This document shows, in pieces, positions 35,873-44,781 of a stretch of DNA of 64,000 nucleotides. This DNA is from Erythrobacter sanguineus (GTDB lineage Bacteria > Pseudomonadota > Alphaproteobacteria > Sphingomonadales > Sphingomonadaceae). The stretch covers positions 161,309 through 225,308 of the forward strand of contig NZ_FRDF01000005.1 of assembly GCF_900143235.1 (NCBI RefSeq), in the 5' to 3' direction. The translations under genes and the position numbers were made by a program. Numbering within the stretch: the stretch's first letter is position 1; each line of letters begins with the position of its first letter. A model generated the notes under the pieces. That model did not search any database. It was not told the DNA's origin and saw nothing but the letters and a program-made list of their open reading frames with translations.

Positions 35873-36374
35873 TCAGCTGGCGGCAAGCTTCGGAGTGGAA
35901 CTCGGGCTTGCCCGGCGGGAAGGCCAGCGCCCAGAATTGCATCCCGCCATCGGGATGTTCGACAATCGCATTGAGGGCGACCTGCGCAGGCGCTGGCAAT
36001 TCGGCGGCGATGCTGGCCTTCAGCACCAATCCTTCGTCATCATGCACACAAGAAATCGCAAGCGCATCAACCGGCGCATCGCGCATGCCTTCGCGGAAGG
36101 AATCGAAATCATAGGCTGCCCAGCACCCCGAGGGGGAGAGGTTGAATTCGCGGTACCAGGTCCCGCCCAGCGGCTGCCAGAAGATTTCGAAACAGGTGGT
36201 CTTCCACAGATTGTCCCTTCGCACGGGCGCAACCGCGGGCGGCAGGATGATCGCCGGGATCTTGCCATCAAGCCGGAATTCGGCCTCGCAGCCTTGCGCT
36301 GTAGCCGTGACGGAGGCGGTGACGGCGCGGATTGGACCAAGGTTGCAGGTCTGGTGAAGCATGAGCGGGTGCAT
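35859..36374 (-). CDS. DOMON-like domain protein
   Basis: This 171-residue protein belongs to the single-domain DOMON-like group found in sphingomonads and cyanobacteria. Seen blocks are [39 protein letters not shown] and [18 protein letters not shown], which fit a beta-sandwich that may bind sugar or heme. No signal peptide is seen. The ATG at 36374 is chosen; 36362 is an alternative. It is divergent from tyrS by 77 bp. Confidence 0.75.
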   Translation of the reverse strand: MHPLMLHQTCNLGPIRAVTASVTATAQGCEAEFRLDGKIPAIILPPAVAPVRRDNLWKTTCFEIFWQPLGGTWYREFNLSPSGCWAAYDFDSFREGMRDAPVDALAISCVHDDEGLVLKASIAAELPAPAQVALNAIVEHPDGGMQFWALAFPPGKPEFHSEACRQLIIER

Positions 36375-36451
36375 CAACCTGCCATGCCGCCCGGACGGGG
36401 ATCGGGCAAGTCTCTTCCCGTCGCCCTTCCCCGCTGTTAAGCGCGGCCCCC

Positions 36452-37696
36452 ATGACCAGCTACGAATCCGCCCTGATGCGCCTGCTCGACGAGCGCGGCT
36501 ATATCCACCAGACGACCGACGCCGCCGGGCTTGATGCCCTGGCCGCAAAGCAGATCGTGCCGGGCTATATCGGCTTTGATGCGACCGCGCCTTCGCTCCA
36601 TGTCGGCAGTCTGGTGCAGATCATGATGCTGCGCCGCTTGCAGCAGGCCGGGCACAAGCCAATCGTGGTGATGGGCGGCGGGACCACCAAGATCGGCGAT
36701 CCTTCGGGCAAGGATGAAAGCCGCAAGCTGCTGACCCCCGATATCATCGACGCCAATATCGCATCGATCTTCACTGTTTTCGAAAAGCTGCTGACCTTCG
36801 CACCTGCAGGGGAAATGGGCGGGCCGACCGATGCGGTGATGGTCAATAATGACGAATGGCTTTCGGGCCTTGGCTATATTGACCTGCTGCGCGACGTGGG
36901 CCCGCACTTCACCATCAACCGGATGCTGACCTTCGATTCGGTCAAGCTCCGGCTGGAACGCGAACAGCCGCTCACCTTCCTCGAATTCAACTACATGATC
37001 CTGCAGGCCTATGACTTTGTCGAGCTGGCGCGGCGCTACGGCTGCCGCCTGCAGATGGGCGGCAGCGACCAGTGGGGCAATATCGTCAACGGCATGGAGC
37101 TCGGTCGCAGGCTGGAAGGGCGCGAGCTGTTCGGCCTCACCACGCCGCTGCTGACCACCGCCGATGGTGCCAAGATGGGCAAGACCGCGAGCGGGGCGGT
37201 ATGGCTGAACGAAGCGCAGCTCCCGGCCTACGATTTCTGGCAATACTGGCGCAATGTCGATGACCGCGACGTAGGCCGGTTCCTGCGCCTGTTCACCGAT
37301 CTGCCGCTCGACGAGATCGCCCGGCTCGAAGCGCTTGAAGGAGCGGACATCAACGCGGCCAAGACTGTGCTCGCCAACGAGGTGACAAGGCTGGTGCGCG
37401 GGCCCGAGGCCGCGACCCGCGCCGAAGCCACCGCGCGCGAAACCTTCGCCGGGAGCGGCGCGGGCGAAGATCTGCCCAGCCTTGCAACCGGCGCCGAAGG
37501 AATGCGCATCGCCGCCTTGCTGACCGAACTGGGCCTGACCGCTTCGAACGGAGAGGCCAAGCGCAAGCTGGCCGAAGGCGCAGTGAAGCTGGAGGGAGAG
37601 ACCATCACCGATCCTGCGCAGCTTGTCCTTCCGGCTGAAGGGCAGACCCTGCGGCTCAGCCTTGGCAAGAAACGGCACGCGCTGGTGCGGCGCTGA
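36452..37696 (+). CDS. tyrS: Tyrosyl-tRNA synthetase
   Basis: This 414-residue class I synthetase charges tRNA-Tyr. The HIGH-equivalent is [10 protein letters not shown], the tyrosine pocket includes [11 protein letters not shown], and the KMSKS loop reads [10 protein letters not shown]. The C-terminal S4-like RNA-binding domain is around residues 350-414 ([18 protein letters not shown]). The length is normal. The ATG at 36452 follows CCCC with no clear Shine-Dalgarno. Confidence 0.97.
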   Translation: MTSYESALMRLLDERGYIHQTTDAAGLDALAAKQIVPGYIGFDATAPSLHVGSLVQIMMLRRLQQAGHKPIVVMGGGTTKIGDPSGKDESRKLLTPDIIDANIASIFTVFEKLLTFAPAGEMGGPTDAVMVNNDEWLSGLGYIDLLRDVGPHFTINRMLTFDSVKLRLEREQPLTFLEFNYMILQAYDFVELARRYGCRLQMGGSDQWGNIVNGMELGRRLEGRELFGLTTPLLTTADGAKMGKTASGAVWLNEAQLPAYDFWQYWRNVDDRDVGRFLRLFTDLPLDEIARLEALEGADINAAKTVLANEVTRLVRGPEAATRAEATARETFAGSGAGEDLPSLATGAEGMRIAALLTELGLTASNGEAKRKLAEGAVKLEGETITDPAQLVLPAEGQTLRLSLGKKRHALVRR

Positions 37697-37791
37697 CGTT
37701 TCGGCACCGCTTTGGCGGCCTTTACCAATTCTAAGCCTTTCTCCGGCAATTCCCGTAGCGGACCTGATTGCACAACGGAGGAATCGCAGGG

Positions 37792-38130
37792 GTGGCAGGC
37801 GGAGCGAATCTTAGCGTTACCGATATGCGCCGCGCCGCGCGGCACCCGGTCGATTACCCCGTGATCGTCGAACATTTCGAACATGGCGACCTGAAACTGC
37901 ACGTCTGCAACCTGTCCGCCCACGGTTTCATGATCGATGACCTGCATCACCTTGTCCGCGGTGATCGCATCATCATCCGCCTGCCGATTGTCGGGCGGAT
38001 CGAGGCCTATGTGATCTGGACCCGCGATTCGCGGGCGGGGTTTCAGTTCGAACGGATCATCCGGCTCGATGATTTCATCGCCATTATCGACGAACTCCAG
38101 CCCAACCCGCGCCTGCGTCGCTCACGCTGA
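37792..38130 (+). CDS. PilZ-domain protein
   Basis: This 112-residue single PilZ-like domain is a candidate c-di-GMP effector. The RxxxR part is MRRAARHPVDYPV and the second motif is CNLSAHGFMIDD, close to (D/N)xSxxG. The GTG at 37792 is preferred because GGAGG lies ten bases upstream; TTG at 37768 would place that site inside the gene. Its target cannot be told. It lies between tyrS and an MFS gene, all on plus. Confidence 0.78.
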   Translation: MAGGANLSVTDMRRAARHPVDYPVIVEHFEHGDLKLHVCNLSAHGFMIDDLHHLVRGDRIIIRLPIVGRIEAYVIWTRDSRAGFQFERIIRLDDFIAIIDELQPNPRLRRSR

Positions 38131-38211
38131 GCGCGCGCTCAATCGCTATCCCGAACACCCTGCAATAGGCCAGCCTTGCAATCGTCAAGTTTCGCTGGCT
38201 TGGCAGCGTTG

Positions 38212-39513
38212 ATGCACCCTGCCATGGGCGGCGGCGTGAGCGAACCTGCCAACCATCCTTTCCGGGTCCACAATTTCCGCTGCTACTGGGCAAGCCGTCT
38301 TGCGCTTACCCTTGGCCAGTATGCGATGCTGTTGATCATTGGCTGGCAGGCTTACAATCTGGCGCGCGATTCGGGGCAGAGCGTTGCCGAGGCATCCGGA
38401 AGCCTCGCCCTCATCGGCCTGTTCCAGTTTCTGCCGCTATTCGTGCTGACGCCCTTTTCCGGGCTGGCGGCTGATCGCTATGATCGCAGGCGGCTCGCCC
38501 AGTTGACGGTGATGCTGCAATTCGTCTGCGCAATGGTGCTGGCCTGGACCACGGCCAAGGGCATGACGAGCATCACGGTGCTTTATGCCGTGGCCGGCGT
38601 GCTGGGTGTTGCCCGCGGCTTTGCCGGGCCCTCAATGTCCGCGCTGGCCCCCAATCTGGTGCCCCATGCCATCCTTCCCACGGCCATCGCGCTATCCTCC
38701 ATCGCGTGGCAGGTCGGGATGATTGCCGGCCCGGCGATTGGCGGCCTCGCCTATCGCGCCGCGCCTGCCCTGCCTTATGCCATTGCTGCCGGATTGTTTG
38801 CTGCCGCCCTGGTTGGTCTTGGCCTGATCGGGCAGGTGCCGCAACCGCCGCTGCGCAAGGACGTGCGCCCGATCGGTCAGGTGCTTGACGGGTTGTCCTA
38901 TATTCTGCGCAACAAGATGGTGCTGGGCGCGATCACGCTTGATCTGTTCGCGGTGTTCCTTGCGGGCGCGACCGCGCTGTTCCCGGTCTATGCCCGTGAC
39001 ATCCTCCAGAGCGGCGAGGTCGGGCTGTCGCTGCTCGCTGCAGCGCCGGGGGTCGGCGCTGTGGTGACAGCCTTGTGGTTCTCGTGGCGGCCGATCAAGA
39101 CCAATGTCGGCCCCAAGATGCTCGCATCGGTGGCAATCTTCGGGGTGGCAACCATCATCTTCGGCCTGTCGACATCGATGCCGATCAGTCTTGCGATGCT
39201 GTTCATTGTCGGGGCGGCGGACATGTTCAGTGTCTATATCCGCCAGTCCCTGATCCAGCTTCACACCCCCGATGACAAGCGCGGGCGGGTGTCTTCGGTC
39301 AGCCTGCTGAGCATCAGCGCCTCGAACGAGGGCGGCGATTTCTTCTCCGGCAGCCTGGCCTTTTTCATCGGCCCCGTCGCAGCAGTGGTTGCAGGCGGCG
39401 CAGGCGCGATTGTAACAATGCTGCTGTGGAGCCGCATCTTTCCCGTCTTGCGAACGACGAAGACGTTCGATCCGCCGCCTGACGTGCTACAAGCGGAACA
39501 ACACAAAGAATAA
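38212..39513 (+). CDS. MFS transporter (EntS/MFS_3-like)
   Basis: This ~433-residue inner-membrane transporter is in the MFS_3 group, which includes EntS. The N-terminus [34 protein letters not shown] (adjacent blocks) is typical. Loop 2-3 has [17 protein letters not shown] and TM4-5 has [20 protein letters not shown]. The substrate is unknown; siderophore or drug efflux is possible. The start is uncertain: ATG 38212, ATG 38224 and GTG 38236 are all plausible, with no clear ribosome site. cysK follows 14 bp after the stop. Confidence 0.85.
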   Translation: MHPAMGGGVSEPANHPFRVHNFRCYWASRLALTLGQYAMLLIIGWQAYNLARDSGQSVAEASGSLALIGLFQFLPLFVLTPFSGLAADRYDRRRLAQLTVMLQFVCAMVLAWTTAKGMTSITVLYAVAGVLGVARGFAGPSMSALAPNLVPHAILPTAIALSSIAWQVGMIAGPAIGGLAYRAAPALPYAIAAGLFAAALVGLGLIGQVPQPPLRKDVRPIGQVLDGLSYILRNKMVLGAITLDLFAVFLAGATALFPVYARDILQSGEVGLSLLAAAPGVGAVVTALWFSWRPIKTNVGPKMLASVAIFGVATIIFGLSTSMPISLAMLFIVGAADMFSVYIRQSLIQLHTPDDKRGRVSSVSLLSISASNEGGDFFSGSLAFFIGPVAAVVAGGAGAIVTMLLWSRIFPVLRTTKTFDPPPDVLQAEQHKE

Positions 39514-39527
39514 TCAGGAGGCCTGAC

Positions 39528-40448
39528 ATGAAAGCCGACTCCATTCTCGCCACCATCGGCGGAACCCCGCATATCCGCCTCGCGCGGATGTTCCCCGACC
39601 ACGAGGTCTGGGTGAAATCGGAACGCGCCAATCCGGGTGGTTCGATCAAGGACCGCATTGCGCTGGCCATGGTCGAGGATGCGGAAAACCGCGGCGCGCT
39701 CCTGCCCGGCGGCACGATTGTCGAACCCACCAGTGGGAACACAGGGATCGGCCTCGCCATGGTGGCGGCGGTCAAGGGTTACAGGCTGGTGCTGGTGATG
39801 CCCGAATCAATGTCGATCGAGCGCCGCCGGTTGATGCTGGCCTATGGTGCAAGCTTTGACCTGACCCCGCGCGAAAAGGGCATGAAAGGCGCGATCGAGC
39901 GTGCCGCCGAACTGGTCGAGCAGACGCCGGGTGCATGGATGCCGAGCCAGTTCGACAACGGTGCCAACCCTGCCATCCATGCCCGCACCACCGCGCAGGA
40001 AATCATCGCCGATTTCGCCGACGCACCGATCGACTTGATGATCACCGGGGTCGGCACCGGCGGCCATCTGACAGGGTGCGCAGAGGAACTGAAAAAGCAC
40101 TGGCCCGCGATGAAGGCCTATGGCGTCGAGCCGGAACTCTCGCCGGTCATCAATGGCGGCCAGCCCGGCCCGCACCCGATCCAGGGCATTGGCGCGGGTT
40201 TCATTCCCGGCAACCTGCACACCGCAGCCATCGATGGCGCGATCACCGTGGGCGCGGAAGAGGCCAAGGACATGGCCCGCCGCGCTGCCTGCGAGGAAGG
40301 AATGCTGGTGGGGATTTCATCAGGCGCAACCCTCGCCGCCATCGCCAGCAAGCTGTCCGAACTGGCCACCGGGTCGCGCGTGATGGGCTTCAATTACGAT
40401 ACCGGCGAGCGCTATCTTTCGGTGCCGGACTTCCTGCCGGTCGAATGA
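39528..40448 (+). CDS. cysK: Cysteine synthase A
   Basis: This 306-residue PLP enzyme makes cysteine from O-acetylserine and sulfide. The PLP lysine lies in [14 protein letters not shown], the phosphate/substrate loop in [14 protein letters not shown], the glycine loop in [11 protein letters not shown], and the PLP-ring Ser in [11 protein letters not shown] strong CAGGAGG precedes the ATG at 39528. The stop overlaps the next gene as ATGA. Confidence 0.96.
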   Translation: MKADSILATIGGTPHIRLARMFPDHEVWVKSERANPGGSIKDRIALAMVEDAENRGALLPGGTIVEPTSGNTGIGLAMVAAVKGYRLVLVMPESMSIERRRLMLAYGASFDLTPREKGMKGAIERAAELVEQTPGAWMPSQFDNGANPAIHARTTAQEIIADFADAPIDLMITGVGTGGHLTGCAEELKKHWPAMKAYGVEPELSPVINGGQPGPHPIQGIGAGFIPGNLHTAAIDGAITVGAEEAKDMARRAACEEGMLVGISSGATLAAIASKLSELATGSRVMGFNYDTGERYLSVPDFLPVE

Positions 40449-41149
40449 GCCTCGAACAGCTTGCCTATCGCGATGGCGATGTCGCGCTGACCGGCTGGCT
40501 GGCGCGGCCTTCCGGCCCTGCGCGTGCGGCAGTCGTAGTGTTCCCGACCTTCATGAACACCACCCCCGGCGTCGAGGCCAAGGCACTGGCGCTGGCCGAG
40601 GCGGGATGTGTCGCGCTGGTTGCAGACTTCTACGGCCCCGAAACGCCGCATGATGCGCAAGCCGCCCTTGCCGCGATGCAGCGACTGCGCGCCAATCCTC
40701 TGGCGATGCGCACAAGGCTGCGGGCCAGCCTGACCGCGCTCACGCACGTCGCGCCGGATCTGCCCCGGATTGCCGTCGGCTTCTGTCTCGGCGGAATGGC
40801 GGTGCTGGAACTGGCCCGCGACGGTGCCGGGCTGGCGCTGGCGGCGAGCTTCCACGGCCTGCTGGCCACGCCCTTGCCCGCGACGGCGCCGATCACTCCG
40901 CGCATCCTCATTTGCCACGGCGATGCCGATTCGCTGGTGCCGCGCAGCGATGTGATCGCCTTGTGGGAAGAGATGGACCGGGTGGGTGCGGACTGGCAGT
41001 TCATGTCCTTTGCCGGGGTCGAGCATGGTTTCACCAATCCGCTTACCCCTAGGCGCACGCCCAATCCGGCTTTCCACCCCCTCGCCGACCGTCAATCATG
41101 GACGGCATTGATGGGCCTGATCGACGAAGCGGCGCCACTGGCTGCGTGA
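40445..41149 (+). CDS. Dienelactone hydrolase family protein
   Basis: This 234-residue alpha/beta hydrolase has a Cys nucleophile ([14 protein letters not shown], GxCxGG), an Asp in [11 protein letters not shown] and a His in [11 protein letters not shown], which is the classic dienelactone-hydrolase triad. Members cleave dienelactones or other esters; nothing nearby points to aromatic degradation. The start ATG at 40445 overlaps the cysK stop, so it is coupled to cysK. A longer open frame back to 39935 is an out-of-frame shadow of cysK. Confidence 0.87.
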   Translation: MSLEQLAYRDGDVALTGWLARPSGPARAAVVVFPTFMNTTPGVEAKALALAEAGCVALVADFYGPETPHDAQAALAAMQRLRANPLAMRTRLRASLTALTHVAPDLPRIAVGFCLGGMAVLELARDGAGLALAASFHGLLATPLPATAPITPRILICHGDADSLVPRSDVIALWEEMDRVGADWQFMSFAGVEHGFTNPLTPRRTPNPAFHPLADRQSWTALMGLIDEAAPLAA

Positions 41150-41271
41150 CCGCCTGCCGTCTCTCCGTCGCGGCTGGCTGATGGCGGCGTAAACCTATTC
41201 CTTAACCGGAACGCGCTATGGCCACGGCAGAACTACGAGGCGCTCGCTAGAGTGCGCGGGAAACGGCGGTC

Positions 41272-41703
41272 ATGAAATTCATCAAGCTCGAATCGCGTGG
41301 TGGCAATTACCTTGTCGTGGCCGAGAACGTGGCGTGGCTGCGCACTGCCGAGAACGGCCAGACCAGCGTCGGCATCATCGGCGGGCAACCGCTGCTGGTG
41401 GTCGGCACGGTCGAAGAAGTTGCCGAGAAGATCCTGACGGCATCCAGCTCCGAGGAGCAGCCCGTCGCCGCCCCGCCGCCCGCGCCTGCCCCCGTGCCTG
41501 AACATGCGCCTGAGCCTGCACCTGCCCCGGCACCGGAACCCGTGCGCGAGGTTGAGATCGAAAAAGCGGTCGAGAAGCCACCCGCCGAACGTCCGCGACC
41601 CATCGCCGTCAAAACCGGCATGACTTTGTCAGAGCGCCTCGCGGCCGGCGGGCCTCCAAGGGTCAAGGCCGGGAGCCAGCGCTTCATGGGCGGGCTTGAA
41701 TAG
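41272..41703 (+). CDS. FlbD-like N-terminal module with Pro/Ala/Glu-rich linker, hypothetical
   Basis: This 143-residue protein has residues 1-55 (MKFIKLESRGGNYLVV, VGTVEEVAEKIL) that resemble the short beta-fold of FlbD/SwrD proteins. A long PAPAPE-type low-complexity stretch (residues ~65-100) follows, then a basic tail with TGMTLSERLAAGGPPRVKAG. The function is unknown and no flagellar genes are near. The 122 bp upstream hold no other gene. It is convergent with an M20 peptidase 3 bp away. Confidence 0.6.
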   Translation: MKFIKLESRGGNYLVVAENVAWLRTAENGQTSVGIIGGQPLLVVGTVEEVAEKILTASSSEEQPVAAPPPAPAPVPEHAPEPAPAPAPEPVREVEIEKAVEKPPAERPRPIAVKTGMTLSERLAAGGPPRVKAGSQRFMGGLE

Positions 41704-41706
41704 GCC

Positions 41707-42978
41707 TCACCGCAGCTCCGCCCCGGTCTGCGCCAGAATGATCGCGAAGCCGACCGACATACCGGCTACGAATCGTTCACGCGGAATGTTGAGGTATTCA
41801 TCAAGGCTGTGCGAACGCCCGCCGCCAGCACCGCTGCCAATGGTCAGCGCCGGGATACCGAGGCTCATGGGAATGTTCGAATCGGTCGAGGAATCGTCGA
41901 TCCGCGCCTTGAAGCCTGCGGCCCGCGAAGCCGCGAGCGCGGTCTGCACCAAGGCGTGATCGGCGGGCGTCGAACCCGCCGGTCGGTCACCGATGAGTTG
42001 CGGTTCCAGCGTGATCGTCCCGGCCCTGACCGAGCGTGCGGCATTTTCGCCTGCCACCGCCGCTTCGGCTGCGGCCAGCACTGCCTGTTCAAGCCGTATC
42101 AGCTCCGCCGGATCGCCTGAACGCATATCCAGATCGAGCAGGATTTCGTCAGGGATCGAATTGACCGAGGTGCCGCCGCTGACAAGGCTCGCGGCATAGG
42201 TGGTCTTGGGTTCGGACGGCACTTCGATGGCATAGATCCCGCGCACCGTCTCGGCCATTGCCGCCATCGGATTGACGATCCCGAAAGCACCGTAGCTATG
42301 TCCGCCCGGCCCTTTGAATGCGAGCCGGTAACGCCGCGATCCGACCGCCGCATGCACGATCCGGGCGGCATCGGCACCGTCGATCGACAGGAAAGCGCCG
42401 ATCCGGTCCTTGTAAGCCCCGCTGGTGAACAGGTGGCGCACGCCGCGCAGGTCGCCGGCCCCTTCCTCGCCCACCGTGCCGACAAACAGGATGGGCTGCC
42501 GGGTCGAAATGTCATTCGCCTCCAGCAACCGCGCCCATGCGAGGATCGAGGCAAGGCCAAGACTGTCATCGGCGATTCCCGGCGCCAGCAAGCGGTCGCC
42601 ATCGCGGGTCACTGTGATCGGCGTGCCTTCCGGAAACACCGTGTCGAGATGGGCCGAGACCACGAATACCGGCACATCCTCCCGCCCGGGCCTCAGCGCG
42701 ATCACATTGCCTTCGGCATCAATGGTGACATCGGCCAGCCCCGCATCGCGCAGCATCTGGGCGAACAGCGCAGCGCGCTTGTCCTCCTTGAACGGTGGTG
42801 CCGGGGTTTCGGTGATGCGGACAAGGTCGGCGATCACCTGATCATACTGGTCTGCCAGCTGCGTCTGGAGCGCTGGGGGCAATTGTCCCGCCAACACCTC
42901 ATCGGCGCGCGCCGGGGCAAATGGCAGCGCTGCGGCCATCACCATTGCCGCCGTGAATGCGAAGAAGTGCCGTATCAT
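41707..42978 (-). CDS. Exported M20-family metallopeptidase
   Basis: This 423-residue zinc aminopeptidase/carboxypeptidase-like protein has a signal peptide (MIRHFFAFTAAMVMAAALPFAPARA). Metal ligands are in VSAHLDTVFPEG (His, Asp), GIADDSLGLAS (Asp), TVGEEGAGDLRG (catalytic/ligand Glu) and IDGADAARI; the last His is in GGGRSHSLDEYL. The dimerisation domain sits in the middle (GGHSYGAFG). It probably cleaves small peptides in the periplasm. The ATG at 42978 with GGGGA upstream is preferred over the longer frame. It is divergent from the next M20 gene. Confidence 0.86.
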   Translation of the reverse strand: MIRHFFAFTAAMVMAAALPFAPARADEVLAGQLPPALQTQLADQYDQVIADLVRITETPAPPFKEDKRAALFAQMLRDAGLADVTIDAEGNVIALRPGREDVPVFVVSAHLDTVFPEGTPITVTRDGDRLLAPGIADDSLGLASILAWARLLEANDISTRQPILFVGTVGEEGAGDLRGVRHLFTSGAYKDRIGAFLSIDGADAARIVHAAVGSRRYRLAFKGPGGHSYGAFGIVNPMAAMAETVRGIYAIEVPSEPKTTYAASLVSGGTSVNSIPDEILLDLDMRSGDPAELIRLEQAVLAAAEAAVAGENAARSVRAGTITLEPQLIGDRPAGSTPADHALVQTALAASRAAGFKARIDDSSTDSNIPMSLGIPALTIGSGAGGGRSHSLDEYLNIPRERFVAGMSVGFAIILAQTGAELR

Positions 42979-43177
42979 TATCCCCGTCTCTCCCTTGCGC
43001 CAGCCGTCCGGCGTGAACCACCGGAACAGGCTGCTTGCCGACATGCTATGGCAGTTTGCACCGCTTGCGCAATCGCCAGATGCAACGGCGCCTTGGCAGA
43101 TGCCCCCTACCGAAAGGCGTTGCCAAAGCGTGGCCGGTCGTTACCTAATCACGTATCGGACAGGAGAGAAGAACCCT

Positions 43178-44683
43178 ATGACACGCGGTTTGGCAGGTTT
43201 GGGCATGGCGGCGGCGATTGCGCTGGCGGCGGCACCGGTTGCGGCGGAAACGCCCGATCGCGCGCAGATTACCGGCATGGTCGAACAACATCACGATGCG
43301 ACGATCAAGGCCTTGCAGGACTGGATCGCCCTGCCCACCATCGCCGCCGAAAAGCGCGGCACGCCCGAGGGCGCGGAATACATGAAGCAGCTCGCGCTCG
43401 ATTCCGGCTTCCAGCAGGCGAAGATCATCCCGACCGATGGCGTGCCGGCCGTCTTTGCAACGCTGGATGCGGGTGCACCGACCACAATCGGCATCTATTT
43501 CATGTATGATGTGAAGCAGTTCGATCCGGCGGAATGGGATTCGCCCCCGCTTGAAGGCAGGCTGGTGGAGCGGCCCGGCGAAGGGGTCGCAATCTACGGA
43601 CGCGGCGCGGTCAACCAGAAGGGCCCGCAAATGGCCTTCCTTGCCGCGCTCAAGGCGATTCAGGCGAGCGGGCGCAAGCTGCCGGTCAACATCGTGCTGG
43701 TGGCCGAGGGCGAGGAGGAAGTCGCCTCGACCCATTTCGATCAGGTCGTGGCCGTGTCCGAAGTGCAGGCTGCGCTGGCAAAGACCATCGGCGTGTTCAT
43801 TCCCAGCGCCGCACAAAGCAAGGATGGCAGCGCCAATATCACTTTGGGGGCCAAGGGCGCGGTCGAATTTCAGCTGGTGGTGGGCGGGGAAACCTCCGAC
43901 AAATATCCCAAATCCGACATTCACTCATCCAACCATGCCCGCATCGAGAACCCGGCATGGCGGCTGGTCAAGGCGCTCGATACGCTGGTTGCCGATGACG
44001 GGCACACGCCCGCGATCGACGGCTGGTTTGAAAATGTCCGCCCGCTGACCGAGCGGCAGAAGATGCTGATCGCCGAAAGCGTAAAGCTCAACCCCGAGGC
44101 CCAGCAAAAGGCATCACTGGGGATCGGACGCTGGATCGACGACGAGGCTTACCTCACCAGTCTGGAACGGTTCTTCTCGCAGCCCACCGTCAATATCCAG
44201 GGGCTGGTCGCAGGCTATACCGGACCCGGCGGCAAGACCGTTTTGCCGGGCCGAGCCGAGGCCAAGCTCGAATTCCGTCTGGTTCCGGCAATGACCAAGG
44301 ACGAGGCGGTATCGAAGCTCAAGGCGCATCTGGCCAAGCGCGGGTTCGATGATGTCGAGGTCACGATTTCCGGCGGCTACGGCCCTAACGAAACCGAAGA
44401 GGACGCCGTGCTGATCCGCGCGCAGAAGCGGTTGTTCGACGAACACGGCATCCCCTATTCGATCCGCCCGCGCAACGCGGGCAGCTGGCCGGGGGTCATC
44501 TTCAACGGGCCGCCGCTCAATCTGCCCGCTTCGCAATTCGGCCTGAGCCGCGGCGGCGGGGCCCATGCGCCCAACGAATGGTTCCTGATCGAAAGCAGCA
44601 ACCCGAAGGTGAATGGTCTGGACGAGGCAACCATGGCCTATGTCGATTATCTCTATGTCGTGGCCGAGGAGGCGCAGAAATAA
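43178..44683 (+). CDS. Exported M20/M25/M40-family metallopeptidase
   Basis: This 501-residue exported zinc peptidase has a signal peptide ending AAAPVAAE. The domain resembles the dipeptidase branch of M20: IGIYFMYDVKQFDP where HxD would be expected (here a Tyr replaces the His), YGRGAVNQKGPQMAFLAAL, VAEGEEEVAS and the lid domain with GYTGPGGKTVLPG. The final motif is GGGAHAPNEWFLIE with the His ligand. The altered YDV suggests changed metal binding or altered activity. GGAGAG precedes the ATG at 43178. A strong terminator follows the stop. Confidence 0.83.
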   Translation: MTRGLAGLGMAAAIALAAAPVAAETPDRAQITGMVEQHHDATIKALQDWIALPTIAAEKRGTPEGAEYMKQLALDSGFQQAKIIPTDGVPAVFATLDAGAPTTIGIYFMYDVKQFDPAEWDSPPLEGRLVERPGEGVAIYGRGAVNQKGPQMAFLAALKAIQASGRKLPVNIVLVAEGEEEVASTHFDQVVAVSEVQAALAKTIGVFIPSAAQSKDGSANITLGAKGAVEFQLVVGGETSDKYPKSDIHSSNHARIENPAWRLVKALDTLVADDGHTPAIDGWFENVRPLTERQKMLIAESVKLNPEAQQKASLGIGRWIDDEAYLTSLERFFSQPTVNIQGLVAGYTGPGGKTVLPGRAEAKLEFRLVPAMTKDEAVSKLKAHLAKRGFDDVEVTISGGYGPNETEEDAVLIRAQKRLFDEHGIPYSIRPRNAGSWPGVIFNGPPLNLPASQFGLSRGGGAHAPNEWFLIESSNPKVNGLDEATMAYVDYLYVVAEEAQK

Positions 44684-44722
44684 CGGGACACTGGCGCGCG
44701 GCGGCGCGGCATTGACACAGCA

Positions 44723-44764
44723 ACGGGCCGCCCTGCCTGAAGCGGGGCGGCCCGTCGGTTTTTC
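44723..44764 (+). terminator. Rho-independent terminator after the M20 peptidase
   Basis: ACGGGCCGCCC (44723-44733) pairs perfectly with GGGCGGCCCGT (44745-44755) around an 11-nt loop, and CGGTTTTT follows. It ends the plus-strand M20 transcript 40 bp after its stop. The U-tract is only on the plus side. Confidence 0.9.
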
Positions 44765-44781
44765 TGTTGCTGCAGGGGCGA

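Noticed and set aside
39935..40444. Upstream extension of the dienelactone hydrolase frame
   Set aside because: Out-of-frame reading of cysK; the ATGA overlap at 40445 marks the real start.
43178..44683. Frameshift or sequencing error explaining the YDV motif
   Set aside because: The frame and flanking family blocks are intact, so a substitution is the simpler reading.
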